From: Symsagittifera roscoffensis
Taxonomy: Eukaryota > Xenacoelomorpha > Acoela > Convolutidae
Assembly (NCBI RefSeq): GCF_963678635.1
Contig: NC_087065.1
Coordinates: 39,931,430 to 39,995,429, forward strand
Reading direction: 5' to 3'
Length of the DNA: 64,000 nt
Under the pieces are notes generated by a model, which was given only the letters and a program-made list of their open reading frames with translations, had not been told where the DNA came from and ran no database searches. A program made the position numbers and the translations under genes. Every line of letters begins with the position of its first letter. Position 1 is the first letter of the stretch. This document shows positions 14,801-28,404 of this stretch, in pieces.

Positions 14801-16679
14801 ACAAAAATTATACCCCAAATTGATACAGAAGTTAAAAAATTCATATCTGCAAAGGATCTGGGATTTTTTTCAACAGTTTACATAGTGGCTCAAATACTAG
14901 ATAGGTCAAAAATTTTATCATGCAATATTTACAATCACGTCCAAGAAATCACAAATTAGTATAACCAAATTGAAGCAGAAAGTATTTTAACAGTTTACAG
15001 AGTGAGTCAAATACTAAATTTGTGGAGAACTTTATTACGCAAGTTGAACACTCACGTCCAAGAAATGCACAAATGATATACCCCAGTATGATACAGAAGT
15101 GAAAAATTCACTTCTGCAAAGGATCTGGGATTTGATTCAAAAACTGACCATGTGTCTCAAATACTGGATTTGTCGAGCAGTTTATTAAGCTAGTTAAATA
15201 TTCACTTCCAAAAAAGACAAGAAAAATATAATATTGATACAGAAGTGGTAAATTCATTTCGGCAAAAAATCTTGGATTTGATTAAATAATTCACATAGTG
15301 GCTCAAATGCTAGATTTGTCGAGCACTTTATTACGCTAGTTAAATGATCAAGTCCAAGAAATGCGCAAAAAACATACCCCACATGATAAAGAAGTAAAAA
15401 ATTCATTTCTGCAAAGGATATGGGATTTGATTTAACAATTCACAAATTGGCTCAAAAGCTAAATTTGTCGAGCATTTTATTACATTAGTTAAACACTCAT
15501 GTCCAAGAAATGCACAAAAATTATACCCCAAATTGATAGAGAAGTAAAAAATTCATTTCTGCAAAGGATCTGGTATTTGTTTCAACAGTTTACATAGTGG
15601 CTCGAATACTAGATAGGTCAAAAATTTTATCATGCAATATTTACAATCACGTCCAAGAAATCACAAATTATCATAACCAAATTGAAGCAGAAAGTAATTT
15701 TACAGTTTACACAGTGAGTCAAATATTAAATTTGTGGAGAACTTTATTACGCAAGTTGAACACTCACGTCCAAGAAATGCACAAATGATATACCCCAGTA
15801 TGATACAGAAGTGAAAAATTCACTTCTGCAAAGGATCTGGGATTTGATTCAAAATTGACCATGTGGCTCAAAAACTGGATTTGTCGAGCAGTTTATTAAG
15901 CTAGTTAAATATTCACTTCCAAAAAAGGCAAGAAAAGATATAATATTGATACAGAAGTGGAAAATTCATTTCGGCAAAGAATCTTGGATTTGACTAAATA
16001 ATTCACATAGTGGGTCAAATGCTAGATTTGTCGAGCACTTTATTACGCTAGTTAAATGATCAAGTCCAAGAAATGCGCAAAAAACATACGTCACATGATT
16101 AAGAAGAAAAAAAATCATTTCTGCAAAGGATATGGGATTTGATTTAACAATTCACAAATTCGCTCAAATGCTAAAATTATCGAGCATTTTATTACATTAG
16201 TTGAACACTCACGTACAAGAAATGCACAAAAATTATACCCCAAATTGATACAGAAGTAAAAAAATTCATTTCTGCAAAGGATCTGGGATTTGTTTCAACA
16301 GTTTACATAGTGGCTCAAATACTAGATAGGTCAAAAACTTTATCATGCAATATTTACAATCACGTCCAAGAAATCACAAACTATTATAACCAAATTGAAG
16401 CAGAAAGTATTTTAACAGTTTACACAGTGAGTCAAATACTAAATTTGTGGAGAACTTTATTACGCAAGTTGAACACTCACGTCCAATAAATGCACAAATG
16501 ATATACCCCAGTATGATACAGAAGTGAAAAACTCACTTCTGCAAAGGATCTGGGATTTGATTCAAAAACTGACCATGTGTCTCAAATACTGGATTTGTCG
16601 AGCAGTTTATTAAGCTAGTTAAATGATCAAGTCCATGAAATGCGCAAAAAACATATGTCACATGATAAAGAAGAAAAAA

Positions 16680-19500
16680 AATCATTTCTGCAAAGGATCT
16701 GGGATTTGTTTCAACAGAATACTTAGTGGCTCAAATACTAGATAGGTCAAGTATTTCATCAAGCAAAATTTACAATCACGTCCAAGAAATCACAAACTAT
16801 TATAACCAAAATGAAGCAGAAAGTACTTTAACAGTTTACACAGTGAGTCAAATACTAAATTTGCGGAGAACTTCATTACGCAAGTTGAACACTCACGTCC
16901 AAGAAATGCACAAATGATATACCCCAGTATGATACAGAAGTGAAAAATTCACTTCAGCAAAGGATCTGGGATTTGATTCAAAATTGACTATGTGGCTCAA
17001 AAACTGGATTTGTCGAGCAGTTTATTAAGCTAGTTAAATATTCACTTCCAAAAAAGGCAAGAAAAGATATAATATTGATACAGAAGTGGAAAATTCATTT
17101 CGGCAAAGAATCTTGGATTTGACTAAATAATTCACATAGTGGCTCAAATGCTAGATTTGTCGAGCACTTTATTACGCTAGTTAAATGATCAAGTCCAAGA
17201 AATGCGCAAAAAACATGTCACATGATAAAGAAGAAAAAAAATCATTTCTGCAAAGGATCTGGGATTTGTTTCAACAGAATACTTAGTGGCTCAAATACTA
17301 GATAGGTCAAGTATTTCATCAAGCAAAATTTACAATCACGTCCAAGAAATCACAAACTATTATAACCAAAATGAAGCAGAAAGTACTTTAACAGTTTACA
17401 CAGTGAGTCAAATACTAAATTTGCGGAGAACTTCATTACGCAAGTTGAACACTCACGTCCAAGAAATGCACAAATGATATACCCCAGTATGATACAGAAG
17501 TGAAAAATTCACTTCAGCAAAGGATCTGGGATTTGATTCAAAATTGACCATGTGGCTCAAAAACTGGATTTGTCGAGCAGTTTATTAAGCTAGTTAAATA
17601 TTCACTTCCAAAAAAGGCAAGAAAAGATATAATATTGATACAGAAGTGGAAAATTCATTTCGGCAAAGAATCTTGGATTTGACTAAATAATTCACATAGT
17701 GGCTCAAATGCTAGATTTGTCGAGCACTTTATTACGCTAGTTAAATGATCAAGTCCAAGAAATGCGCAAAAAACATATGTCACATGATAAAGAAGAAAAA
17801 AAATCATTTCTGCAAAGGATCTGGGATTTGTTTCAACAGAATACTTAGTGGCTCAAATACTAGATAGGTCAAGTATTTCATCAAGCAAAATTTACAATCA
17901 CGTCCAAGAAATCACAAACTATTATAACCAAAATGAAGCAGAAAGTACTTTAACAGTTTACACAGTGAGTCAAATACTAAATTTGCGGAGAACTTCATTA
18001 CGCAAGTTGAACACTCACGTCCAAGAAATGCACAAATGATATACCCCAGTATGATACAGAAGTGAAAAATTCACTTCAGCAAAGGATCTGGGATTTGATT
18101 CAAAATTGACCATGTGGCTCAAAAACTGGATTTGTCGAGCAGTTTATTAAGCTAGTTAAATATTCACTTCCAAAAAAGGCAAGAAAAGATATAATATTGA
18201 TACAGAAGTGGAAAATTCATTTCGGCAAAGAATCTTGGATTTGACTAAATAATTCACATAGTGGCTCAAATGCTAGATTTGTCGAGCACTTTATTACGCT
18301 AGTTAAATGATCAAGTCCAAGAAATGCGCAAAAAAACATACGTCACATGATAAAGAAGAAAAAAAAAATCATTTCTGCAAAGGATCTGGGATTTGTTTCA
18401 ACAGAATACTTAGTGGCTCAAATACTAGATAGGTCAAGTATTTCATCAAGCAAAATTTACAATCACGTCCAAGAAATCACAAACTATTATAACCAAAATG
18501 AAGCAGAAAGTACTTTAACAGTTTACACAGTGAGTCAAATACTAAATTTGCGGAGAACTTCATTACGCAAGTTGAACACTCACGTCCAAGAAATGCACAA
18601 ATGATATACCCCAGTATGATACAGAAGTGAAAAATTCACTTCAGCAAAGGATCTGGGATTTGATTCAAAATTGACCATGTGGCTCAAAAACTGGATTTGT
18701 CGAGCAGTTTATTAAGCTAGTTAAATATTCACTTCCAAAAAAGGCAAGAAAAGATATAATATTGATACAGAAGTGGAAAATTCATTTCGGCAAAGAATCT
18801 TGGATTTGACTAAATAATTCACATAGTGGCTCAAATGCTAGATTTGTCGAGCACTTTATTACGCTAGTTAAATGATCAAGTCCAAGAAATGCGCAAAAAA
18901 CATATGTCACATGATAAAGAAGAAAAAAAATCATTTCTGCAAAGGATCTGGGATTTGTTTCAACAGAATACTTAGTGGCTCAAATACTAGATAGGTCAAG
19001 TATTTCATCAAGCAAAATTTACAATCACGTCCAAGAAATCACAAACTATTATAACCAAAATGAAGCAGAAAGTACTTTAACAGTTTACACAGTGAGTCAA
19101 ATACTAAATTTGCGGAGAACTTAATTACGCAAGTTGAACACTCACGTCCAAGAAATGCACAAATGATATACCCCAGTATGATACAGAAGTGAAAAATTCA
19201 CTTCAGCAAAGGATCTGGGATTTGATTCAAAATTGACCATGTGGCTCAAAAACTGGATTTGTCGAGCAGTTTATTAAGCTAGTTAAATATTCACTTCCAA
19301 AAAAGGCAAGAAAAGATATAATATTGATACAGAAGTGGAAACTTCATTTCGGCAAAGAATCTTGGATTTGACTAAATAATTCACATAGTGGCTCAAATGC
19401 TAGATTTGTCGAGCACTTTATTACGCTAGTTAAATGATCAAGTCCAAGAAATGCGCAAAAAAACATACGTCACATGATAAAGAAGAAAAAAAAAATCATT
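16680..19500 (+). repeat. About 561-bp higher-order repeat, five near-identical copies
   Basis: The marker GTTTCAACAGAATACTTAG occurs at 16,708, 17,268, 17,830, 18,395 and 18,957, periods 560, 562, 565 and 562. Each unit holds four monomers. Copies differ by only a few positions, mainly the length of the A-run after AAAGAAG and CATACGTCAC versus CATATGTCAC. Further single copies of this unit type occur near 20,647 and 31,219, and related forms near 29,530 and 30,660. The very low divergence makes this the youngest-looking block of the array. Confidence 0.9.
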
Positions 19501-22500
19501 TCTGCAAAGGATATGGGATTTGATTTAACAATTCACAAATTGGCTCAAATGCTAAAATTGTCGAGCATTTTATTACATTAGTTGAACACTCACGTACAAG
19601 AAATGCACAAAAATTATACCCCAAATTGATACAGAAGTAAAAAAATTCATTTCTGCAAAGGATCTGGGATTTGTTTCAACAGTTTACATAGTGGCTCAAA
19701 TACTAGATAGGTCAAAAACTTTATCATGCAATATTTACAATCACGTCCAAGAAATCACAAACTATTATAACCAAATTGAAGCAGAAAGTATTTTAACAGT
19801 TTACACTGAGTCAAATACTAAACTTGTGGAGAAATTTATTACGCAAGTTGAACACTCACGTCCAAGAAATGCACAAATGATATACCCCAGTATGATACAG
19901 AAGTGAAAAATTCACTTCTGCAAAGGATCTGGGATTTGATTCAAAAATTGGCTCAAATGCTAAATTTTTTCGAGCATTTTATTACATTAGTTCAACACCC
20001 ATGTCCAAGAAATGCACAAAAATTATACCCCAAATTGATACAGAAGTTAAAAAAATCATATCTGCAAAAGATCTGGGGTTTTTTTTTCAACAGTTTACAT
20101 AGTGGCTCAAATACTAGATAAGTCAAAAATTTTATCATGCAATATTTACAATCACGTCCAAGAAATCACAAACTATTATAACCAAATTGAAGCAGAAAGT
20201 ATTTTAACAGTTTACACAGTGAGTCAAATACTAAATTTGCGGAGAACTTTATTACGCAAGTTGAACACTCACGTCCAAGAAATGCACAAATGATATACCC
20301 CAGTATGATACAGAAGTGAAAAATTCACTTCTGCAAAGGATCTGGGATTTGATTCAAAAATTGACCATGTGGCTCAAATACTGGATTTGTCGAGCAGTTT
20401 ATTAAGCTAGTAAAATATTCACTTCCAAAAAAGGTAAGAAAATATATAATATTGATACAGAAGTGGTAAATTCATTTCGGCAAAGAATCTAGGATTTGAT
20501 TAAAAAATTCACATAGTGGCTCAAATGCTAGACTTGTCGAGCACTTTATTACGCTAGTTAAATGATCAAGTCCAAGAAATGCGCAAAAAACATACGTCAC
20601 ACGATAAAGAAGAAAAAAAATCATTTCTGCAAAGGATCTGGGATTTGTTTCAACAGAATACTTAGTGGCTCAAATACTAGATAGGTCAAGTATTTCATCA
20701 AGCAAAATCTACAATCACGTCCAAGAAATCACAAACTATTATAACCAAAATGAAGCAGAAAGTATTTTAACAGTTTACACAGTGAGTCAAATAGTAAATT
20801 TGCGGAGAACTTCATTACGCAAGTTGAACACTCACGTCCAAGAAATGCACAAATGATATACCCCAGTATGATACAGAAGTGAAAAATTCACTTCAGCAAA
20901 GGATCTGGGATTTGATTCAAAATTGACCATGTGGCTCAAAAACTGGATTTGTCGAGCAGTTTATTAAGCTAGTTAAATATTCACTTCCAAAAAAGGCAAG
21001 AAAAGATATAATATTGATACAGAAGTGGAAAATTCATTTCGGCAAAGAATCTTGGATTTGACTAAATAATTCACATAGTGGCTCAAATGCTAGATTTGTC
21101 GAGCACTTTATTACGCTAGTTAAATGATCAAGTCCAAGAAATGCGCAAAAAACATACGTCACATGATAAAGAAGAAAAAAAATCATTTCTGCAAAGGATA
21201 TGGGATTTGATTTAACAATTCACAAATTGGCTCAAATGCTAAAATTGTCGAGCATTTTATTACATTAGTTGAACACTCACGTACAAGAAATGCACAAAAA
21301 TTATACCCCAAATTGATACAGAAGTAAAAAAAATTCATTTCTGCAAAGGATCTGGGATTTGTTTCAACAGTTTACATAGTGGCTCAAATACTAGATAGGT
21401 CAAAAACTTTATCATGCAATATTTACAATCACGTCCAAGAAATCACAAACTATTATAACCAAATTGAAGCAGAAAGTATTTTAACAGTTTACACAGTGAG
21501 TCAAATACTAAATTTGTGGAGAACTTTATTACGCAAGTTGAACACTCACGTCCAAGAAATGCACAAATGATATACCCCAGTATGATACAGAAGTGAAAAA
21601 TTCACTTCTGCAAAGGATCTGGGATTTGATTCAACAGTTTACATAGTGGCTCAAATACTAGATAGGTCAAAAACTTTATCATGCAATATTTACAATCACG
21701 TCCAAGAAATCACAAACTATTATAACCAAATTGAAGCAGAAAGTATTTCAACAGTTTACACAGTGAGTCAAATACTAAATTTGTGGAGAACTTTATTACG
21801 CAAGTTGAACACTCACGTCCAAGAAATGCACAAATGATATACCCCAGTATGATACAGAAGTGAAAAATTCACTTCTGCAAAGGAGCTGGGATTTGATTCA
21901 AAAATTCACAAATTGGCTCAAATGCTAAATTTTTCGAGCATTTTATTACATTAGTTAAACACCCATGTCCAAGAAATGCACAAAAATTATACCCCAAATT
22001 GATACAGAAGTTAAAAAATTCATATCTGCAAAGAATCTGGGATTTTTTTCAACAGTTTACATAGTGGCTCAAATACTAGATAAGTCAAAAATTTTATCAT
22101 GCAATATTTACAATCACGTCCAAGAAATCACAAATTATTATATCCAAATTGAAGCAGAAAGTATTTTAACAGTTTACAGAGTGAGTCAAATACTAAATTT
22201 GTGGAGAACTTTATTACGCAAGTTGAACACTCACGTCCAAGAAATGCACAAATGATATACCCCAGTATGATACAGAAGTGAAAAATTCACTTCTGCAAAG
22301 GATCTGGGATTTGATTCAAAAATTCACAAATTGGCTCAAATGCTAAACTTTTCGAGCATTTTATTACATTAGTTAAACACCCATGTCCAAGAAATGCACA
22401 AAAATTATACCCCAAATTGATACAGAAGTTCAAAAATTCATATCTGCAAAGAATCTGGGATTTTTTTCAACAGTTTACATAGTGGCTCAAATACTAGATA

Positions 22501-24699
22501 AGTCAAAAATTTTATCATGCAATATTTACAATCACGTCCAAGAAATCACAAATTATTATATCCAAATTGAAGCAGAAAGTATTTTAACAGTTTACAGAGT
22601 GAGTCAAATACTAAATTTGTGGAGAACTTTATTACGCAAGTTGAACACTCACGTCCAAGAAATGCACAAATGATATACCCCAGTATGATACAGAAAAGAA
22701 AAATTCACTTCTGCAAAGGATCTGGGATTTGATTCAAAAATTGACCATGTGGCTCAAATACTGGATTTGTCGAGCAGTTCATTAATCTAGTTAAATATTC
22801 ACTTCCAAAAAAGGCAAGAAAAGATATTATATTGATACAGAAGTGGAAAATGATTTCGGCAAAGAATCTTGGTTTTGATTAAATAATTCACATAGTGGCT
22901 CAAATGCTAGATTTGTCGAGCACTTTATTACGCTAGTTAAATGATCAAGTCCAAGAAATGCGAAAAAAACATACGCCACATGATAAAGAAGAAAAAAAAA
23001 TCATTTCTGCAAAGGATATGGGATTTGATTTAACAATTCACAAATTGGCTCAAATGCTAAAATTGTCGAGCATTTTATTACATTAGTAGAACACTCACGT
23101 ACAAGAAATGCACAAAAATAATACCCCAAATTGATACAGAAGTAAAAATTCATTTCTGCAAAGGATCTGGGATTTGTTTCAACAGTTTACATAGTGGCTC
23201 AAATACTAGATAGGTCAAAAACTTTATCATGCAATATTTACAATCATGTCTAAGAAATCACAAACTATTATAACCAAAATGAAGCAGAAAATATTTTAAC
23301 AGTTTACACAGTGAGTCAAATACTAAATTTGTGGAGAACTTCATTACGCAAGTTGAACACTCACGTCCAAGAAATGCACAAATGATATACCCCAGATTGA
23401 TACAGAAGTGAAAAATTCACTTCTACAAAGGATTTGATTCAAAAATTGACCATGTGGCTCAAAAACTGGATTTGTCGAGCAGTTTATTAAGCTAGTTAAA
23501 TATTCACATTCAAAAAACGCAAAAAAAATAAACCCAAGATTGATACAGAAGTGGAAAATTCATTTCGGCAAAGAATCTTGGATTTGATTAAATAATTCAC
23601 ATAGTGGCTCAAATGCTAGATTTGTCGAGCACTTTATTACGCTAGTTAAAGGATCAAGTCCAAGAAACGCGCAAAAAATATACCCCAACATGAAAAAAAA
23701 GTAAAAAAATCATTTCTGCAAAAGATCTGGGATTTGACTTAACAATTGACGATGTGGCTCAAATACAAGATTTGTCGAGCAGTTTATTGAGCTAGTTAAA
23801 TATTCACGTCCAAAAATGCAAAAATATATACCCAAGATTGATACAGAAGTGGAAAATTCATTTCGGCAAAAAATCTTGGATTTGATTAAATAACTCATAT
23901 AGTGGCTCAAATGCTAAATTTGTCGAGCACTTTATTACGCTAGTTAAATGATCAAGTCCAAGAAATGCGCTAAAAATATACCCAACATGAGTAAGAAGTA
24001 AAAAAATCATTTCTGCAAAGGATATGAGATTTGATTTAACAATTCACAAAATGGCTCAAATGCTAAATTTGTCGAGCATTTTATTACATTAGTTAAATAC
24101 TCACGTCCAAGAAACGCACAAAAATTATACTCCAAATTGATACAGAAAAAAAATTCGTTCCTGCAAAGGATCTGGGATTTGTTTAAACAGTTTACATAGT
24201 GGCTCAAATACAAGATAGATCAAAAATTTTATCAAGCAAAAAATACAATCACGTCCAAGAAATCACAAATTATTATAACCAAATTGAAGCAGAAAATATT
24301 TTTACAGTTTACATAGTGAGTCAAATACTAAATTTTAGGAGAACTTTATTATGCAAGTTGAACACTCACGTCCAAGAAATGCACAAATAATATACCCCAG
24401 ATTGATACAGAAGTGAAAAATTCACTTCTACAAAGGATCTGGGATTTGATTCAAAAATTGACCATGTGGCTCAAAAACTGGATTTGTCGAGCAGTTTATT
24501 AAGCTAGTTAAATATTCACTTACAAAAAAAGGCAAGAAAATATATAATATTGATACAGAAGTGGAAAATTCATTTCGGCAAAGAATCTTGGATTTGATCA
24601 AAAATTCACATAGTGGCTCAAATGCTAGATTTGTCGAGCACTTTATTACGCTAGTTAAATGATCAAGTCCAAGAAATGCGCAAAAAATATACCCCACAT

Positions 24700-25890
24700 G
24701 ATAAAAAAAGTAAAAAATCATTTCTGCAAAGGATCTGCGATTTGACTTGACAATTGACCATGTGGCTCAAATACTAGATTTGTCGAGCAAGCAGTTTATT
24801 GAGCTAGTTAAATATTCACGTCCAAAAATGCAAAAAAAAATATACCCAAGATTGATACAGAAATGGAAAATTCATTTCGGCAGAGAATCTTGGATTGGAT
24901 TAAATAATTCACATAGTGGCTCAAATGCTAGATTTGTCGAGCACTTTATTACGCTAGTTGAAGGATCAAGTCCAAGAAACGCGCAAAAAATATACCCCAA
25001 CATGAAAAAAAAGTAAAAAAATCATTTCTGCAAAAGATCTGGGATTTGACTTAACAATTGACGATGTGGCTCAAATACAAGATTTGTCGAGCAGTTTATT
25101 GAGCTAGTTAAATATTCACGTCCAAAAATGCAAAAATATATACCCAAGATTGATACAGAAGTGGAAAATTCATTTCGGCAATAAATCTTGGATTTGATTA
25201 AATAACTCATATAGTGGCTCAAATGCTAAATTTGTCGAGCACTTTATTACGCTAGTTAAATGATCAAGTCCAAGAAATGCGCAAAAAATATACCCCACAT
25301 GATAAAAAAAGTAAAAAATCATTTCTGCAAAGGATCTGCGATTTGACTTGACAATTGACCATGTGGCTCAAATACTAGATTTGTCGAGCAAGCAGTTTAT
25401 TGAGCTAGTTAAATATTCACGTCCAAAAATGCAAAAAAAAATATACCCAAGATTGATACAGAAATGGAAAATTCATTTCGGCAGAGAATCTTGGATTGGA
25501 TTAAATAATTCACATAGTGGCTCAAATGCTAGATTTGTCGAGCACTTTATTACGCTAGTTGAAGGATCAAGTCCAAGAAACGCGCAAAAAATATACCCCA
25601 ACATGAAAAAAAAGTAAAAAAATCATTTCTGCAAAAGATCTGGGATTTGACTTAACAATTGACGATGTGGCTCAAATACAAGATTTGTCGAGCAGTTTAT
25701 TGAGCTAGTTAAATATTCACGTCCAAAAATGCAAAAATATATACCCAAGATTGATACAGAAGTGGAAAATTCATTTCGGCAATAAATCTTGGATTTGATT
25801 AAATAACTCATATAGTGGCTCAAATGCTAAATTTGTCGAGCACTTTATTACGCTAGTTAAATGATCAAGTCCAAGAAATGCGCTAAAAAT
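24700..25890 (+). repeat. 601-bp tandem duplication inside the satellite
   Basis: The interval from about 24,700 is repeated 601 bp later almost without change; matching landmarks are 24,747/25,348 and 25,022/25,623. A diverged form of the same unit precedes it near 23,710. The flanking block at about 24,007-24,400 recurs at about 25,920-26,310, so the duplication happened inside an already repeated context. Confidence 0.85.
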
Positions 25891-28404
25891 ATACCCAACA
25901 TGAGAAAGAAGTAAAAAAATCATTTCTGCAAAGGATATGAGATTTGATTTAACAATTCACAAAATGGCTCAAATGCTAAATTTGTCGAGCATTTTATTAC
26001 ATTAGTTAAATACTCACGTCCAAGAAAAGCACAAAAATTATACTCCAAATTGATACAGAAAAAAAATTCGTTCCTGCAAAGGATCTGGGATTTGTTTAAA
26101 CAGTTTACATAGTGGCTCAAATACAAGATAGATCAAAAATTTTATCAAGCAAAAAATACAATCACGTCCGAGAAATCACAAATTATTATAACCAAATTCA
26201 AGCAGAAAACATTTTTACAGTTTACATAGTGAGTCAAATACTAAATTTTAGGAGAACTTTATTATGCAAGTTGAACACTCACGTCCAAGAAATGCACAAA
26301 TAATATACCCCAGATTGATACAGAAGTGAAAAATTCACTTCTACAAAGGATCTGGGATTTGATTCAAAAATTGACCAAGTGGCTCAAATACTGGATTGGA
26401 TTTGTCGAGAAGTTTATTAAGCTAGTTAAATATTCACGTTCAAAAAACGCAAAAAAAATAAACCCAAGATAGATAGAGAAGTGGAAAAATCATTTCGGCA
26501 AAGAATCTTGGATTTGATTAAATAATTCACATAGTGGCTCAAATGCTAGATTTGTCGAGCACTTAATCACGCCAGTTAAATGATCAAGTCCACGAAATGC
26601 GCAAAAAACAAACCCCACATGACATGATGAGGAAGTAAAAAATTCATTTCTGCAAAGGATAGAGGATTTGATTTAACAATTCCCAAATTGGCTCAAATGC
26701 TAAATTTGTCGAGCATTTTATTACATTAGTTGAACACTCACAACCAAGAAATGCACAAAAATTATACCCAAAATTGATACAGAAATAAAAAAAGTAATTT
26801 CTGCAAAGGATCTGGGATTTGTTTCAACAGTTTACATAGTGGCTCAAATACCAGATAGGTCAAAAATTTTGTCATGCAAAATTTACAATCACGTCCAAGA
26901 AATCACAAATTATTATAACCAAATTAAAGCAGAAAGTATTTTAACAAATTACATAGTGAGTAAAGTAATAAATTTGTGGAGAACTTTATTATGCAAGTTG
27001 AACATTCACGTCCAAGAAATGCACAAATAATATACCCCAGATTGATACAGAAGTGAAAAATTCACTTCTACAAAGGATCTGGGATTTGATTCAAAAATTG
27101 ACCATGTGGCTCAAATACTGGATTGGATTTGTCGAGAAGTTTATTAAGCTAGTTAAATATTCACGGTCAAAAAACGCAAAAAAAAATAAACCCAAGATAG
27201 ATAGAGAAGTGGAAAAATCATTTCGGCAAAGAATCTTGGATTTGATTAAGTAATTCACATAGTGGCTCAAATGCTAGATTTGTCGAGCACTTTATCACGC
27301 CAGTTAAATGATCAAGTCCACGAAATGCGCAAAAAACAAACCCCATATGATGACATGATGAGGAATTAAAAAATTCATTTCTGCAAAGGATAGAGGATTT
27401 GATTTAACAATTCCCAAATTGGCTCAAATGCTAAATTTGTCGAGCAGTTTATTACATTAGTTGAACACTCAAAACCAAGAAATGCACAAAAATTATACCC
27501 AAAATTGATACAGAAGAAAGAAAAAGTAATTTCTGCAAAGGATCTGGGATTTGTTTCAACAGTTTACATAGTGGCTCAAATACTAGATAGGTCAAAAATT
27601 TTGTCATGCAAAATTTACAATCACGTCCAAGAAATCACAGATTATTAAAACCAAATTAAAGCAGAAAGAATTTTAACAAATTACATAGTGAGTAAAGTAA
27701 TAAATTTGTGGAGAACTTTATTACGCAAGTTGAACACTCACGTCCAAGAAATGCACAAATGATATACCCCAGATTGATACAGAAGTGAAAAAGTCACTTC
27801 TACAAAGGATCTGGGATTGGATTCAAAAAATGAACATGTGGCTCCAAAAACTAGATTTGTCCAGCAGTTTATTAAGCTAGTTAAATATTCACTTCCGAAA
27901 AAGGCAAATATATAAGATTGATACAGAAGTGGAAAATTCATCTCGGCAAAGAATCTTGGATTTGATCAAATAATTCACATAGTGGCTCAAATGCTAGATT
28001 TGTCGAGCACTTTATTACGCTAGTAAAATGATCAAGTCCAAGAAATGCGCAAAAATTATACCCCATACGACGAAGAAGTAAAGAATTCATTTCTGCAAAG
28101 GATCTGGGATTTGATTTAACAATTGACCATGTGGCTCAAATACTAGATTTGTCGAGCAGTTTATTAAGCTAGTTAAAAATTCAAGTCCAGGAAATGCACA
28201 AAAAATACCCCACAATGATACAGAAGTGGAAAATTCGTTTCTGCAAAGGATCTGGGATTCGATTTAACAATTCACAAATTGTCTCAAATGCTAGATTTGT
28301 CGAGCATTTTATTACGCTAGTTAAATATTCACGTCTACGAAATGCACAAGAAGTATACCCCAGATTTATTCAAAAGTTGAAAATTCATTTCTGCAAAGGA
28401 TCAG

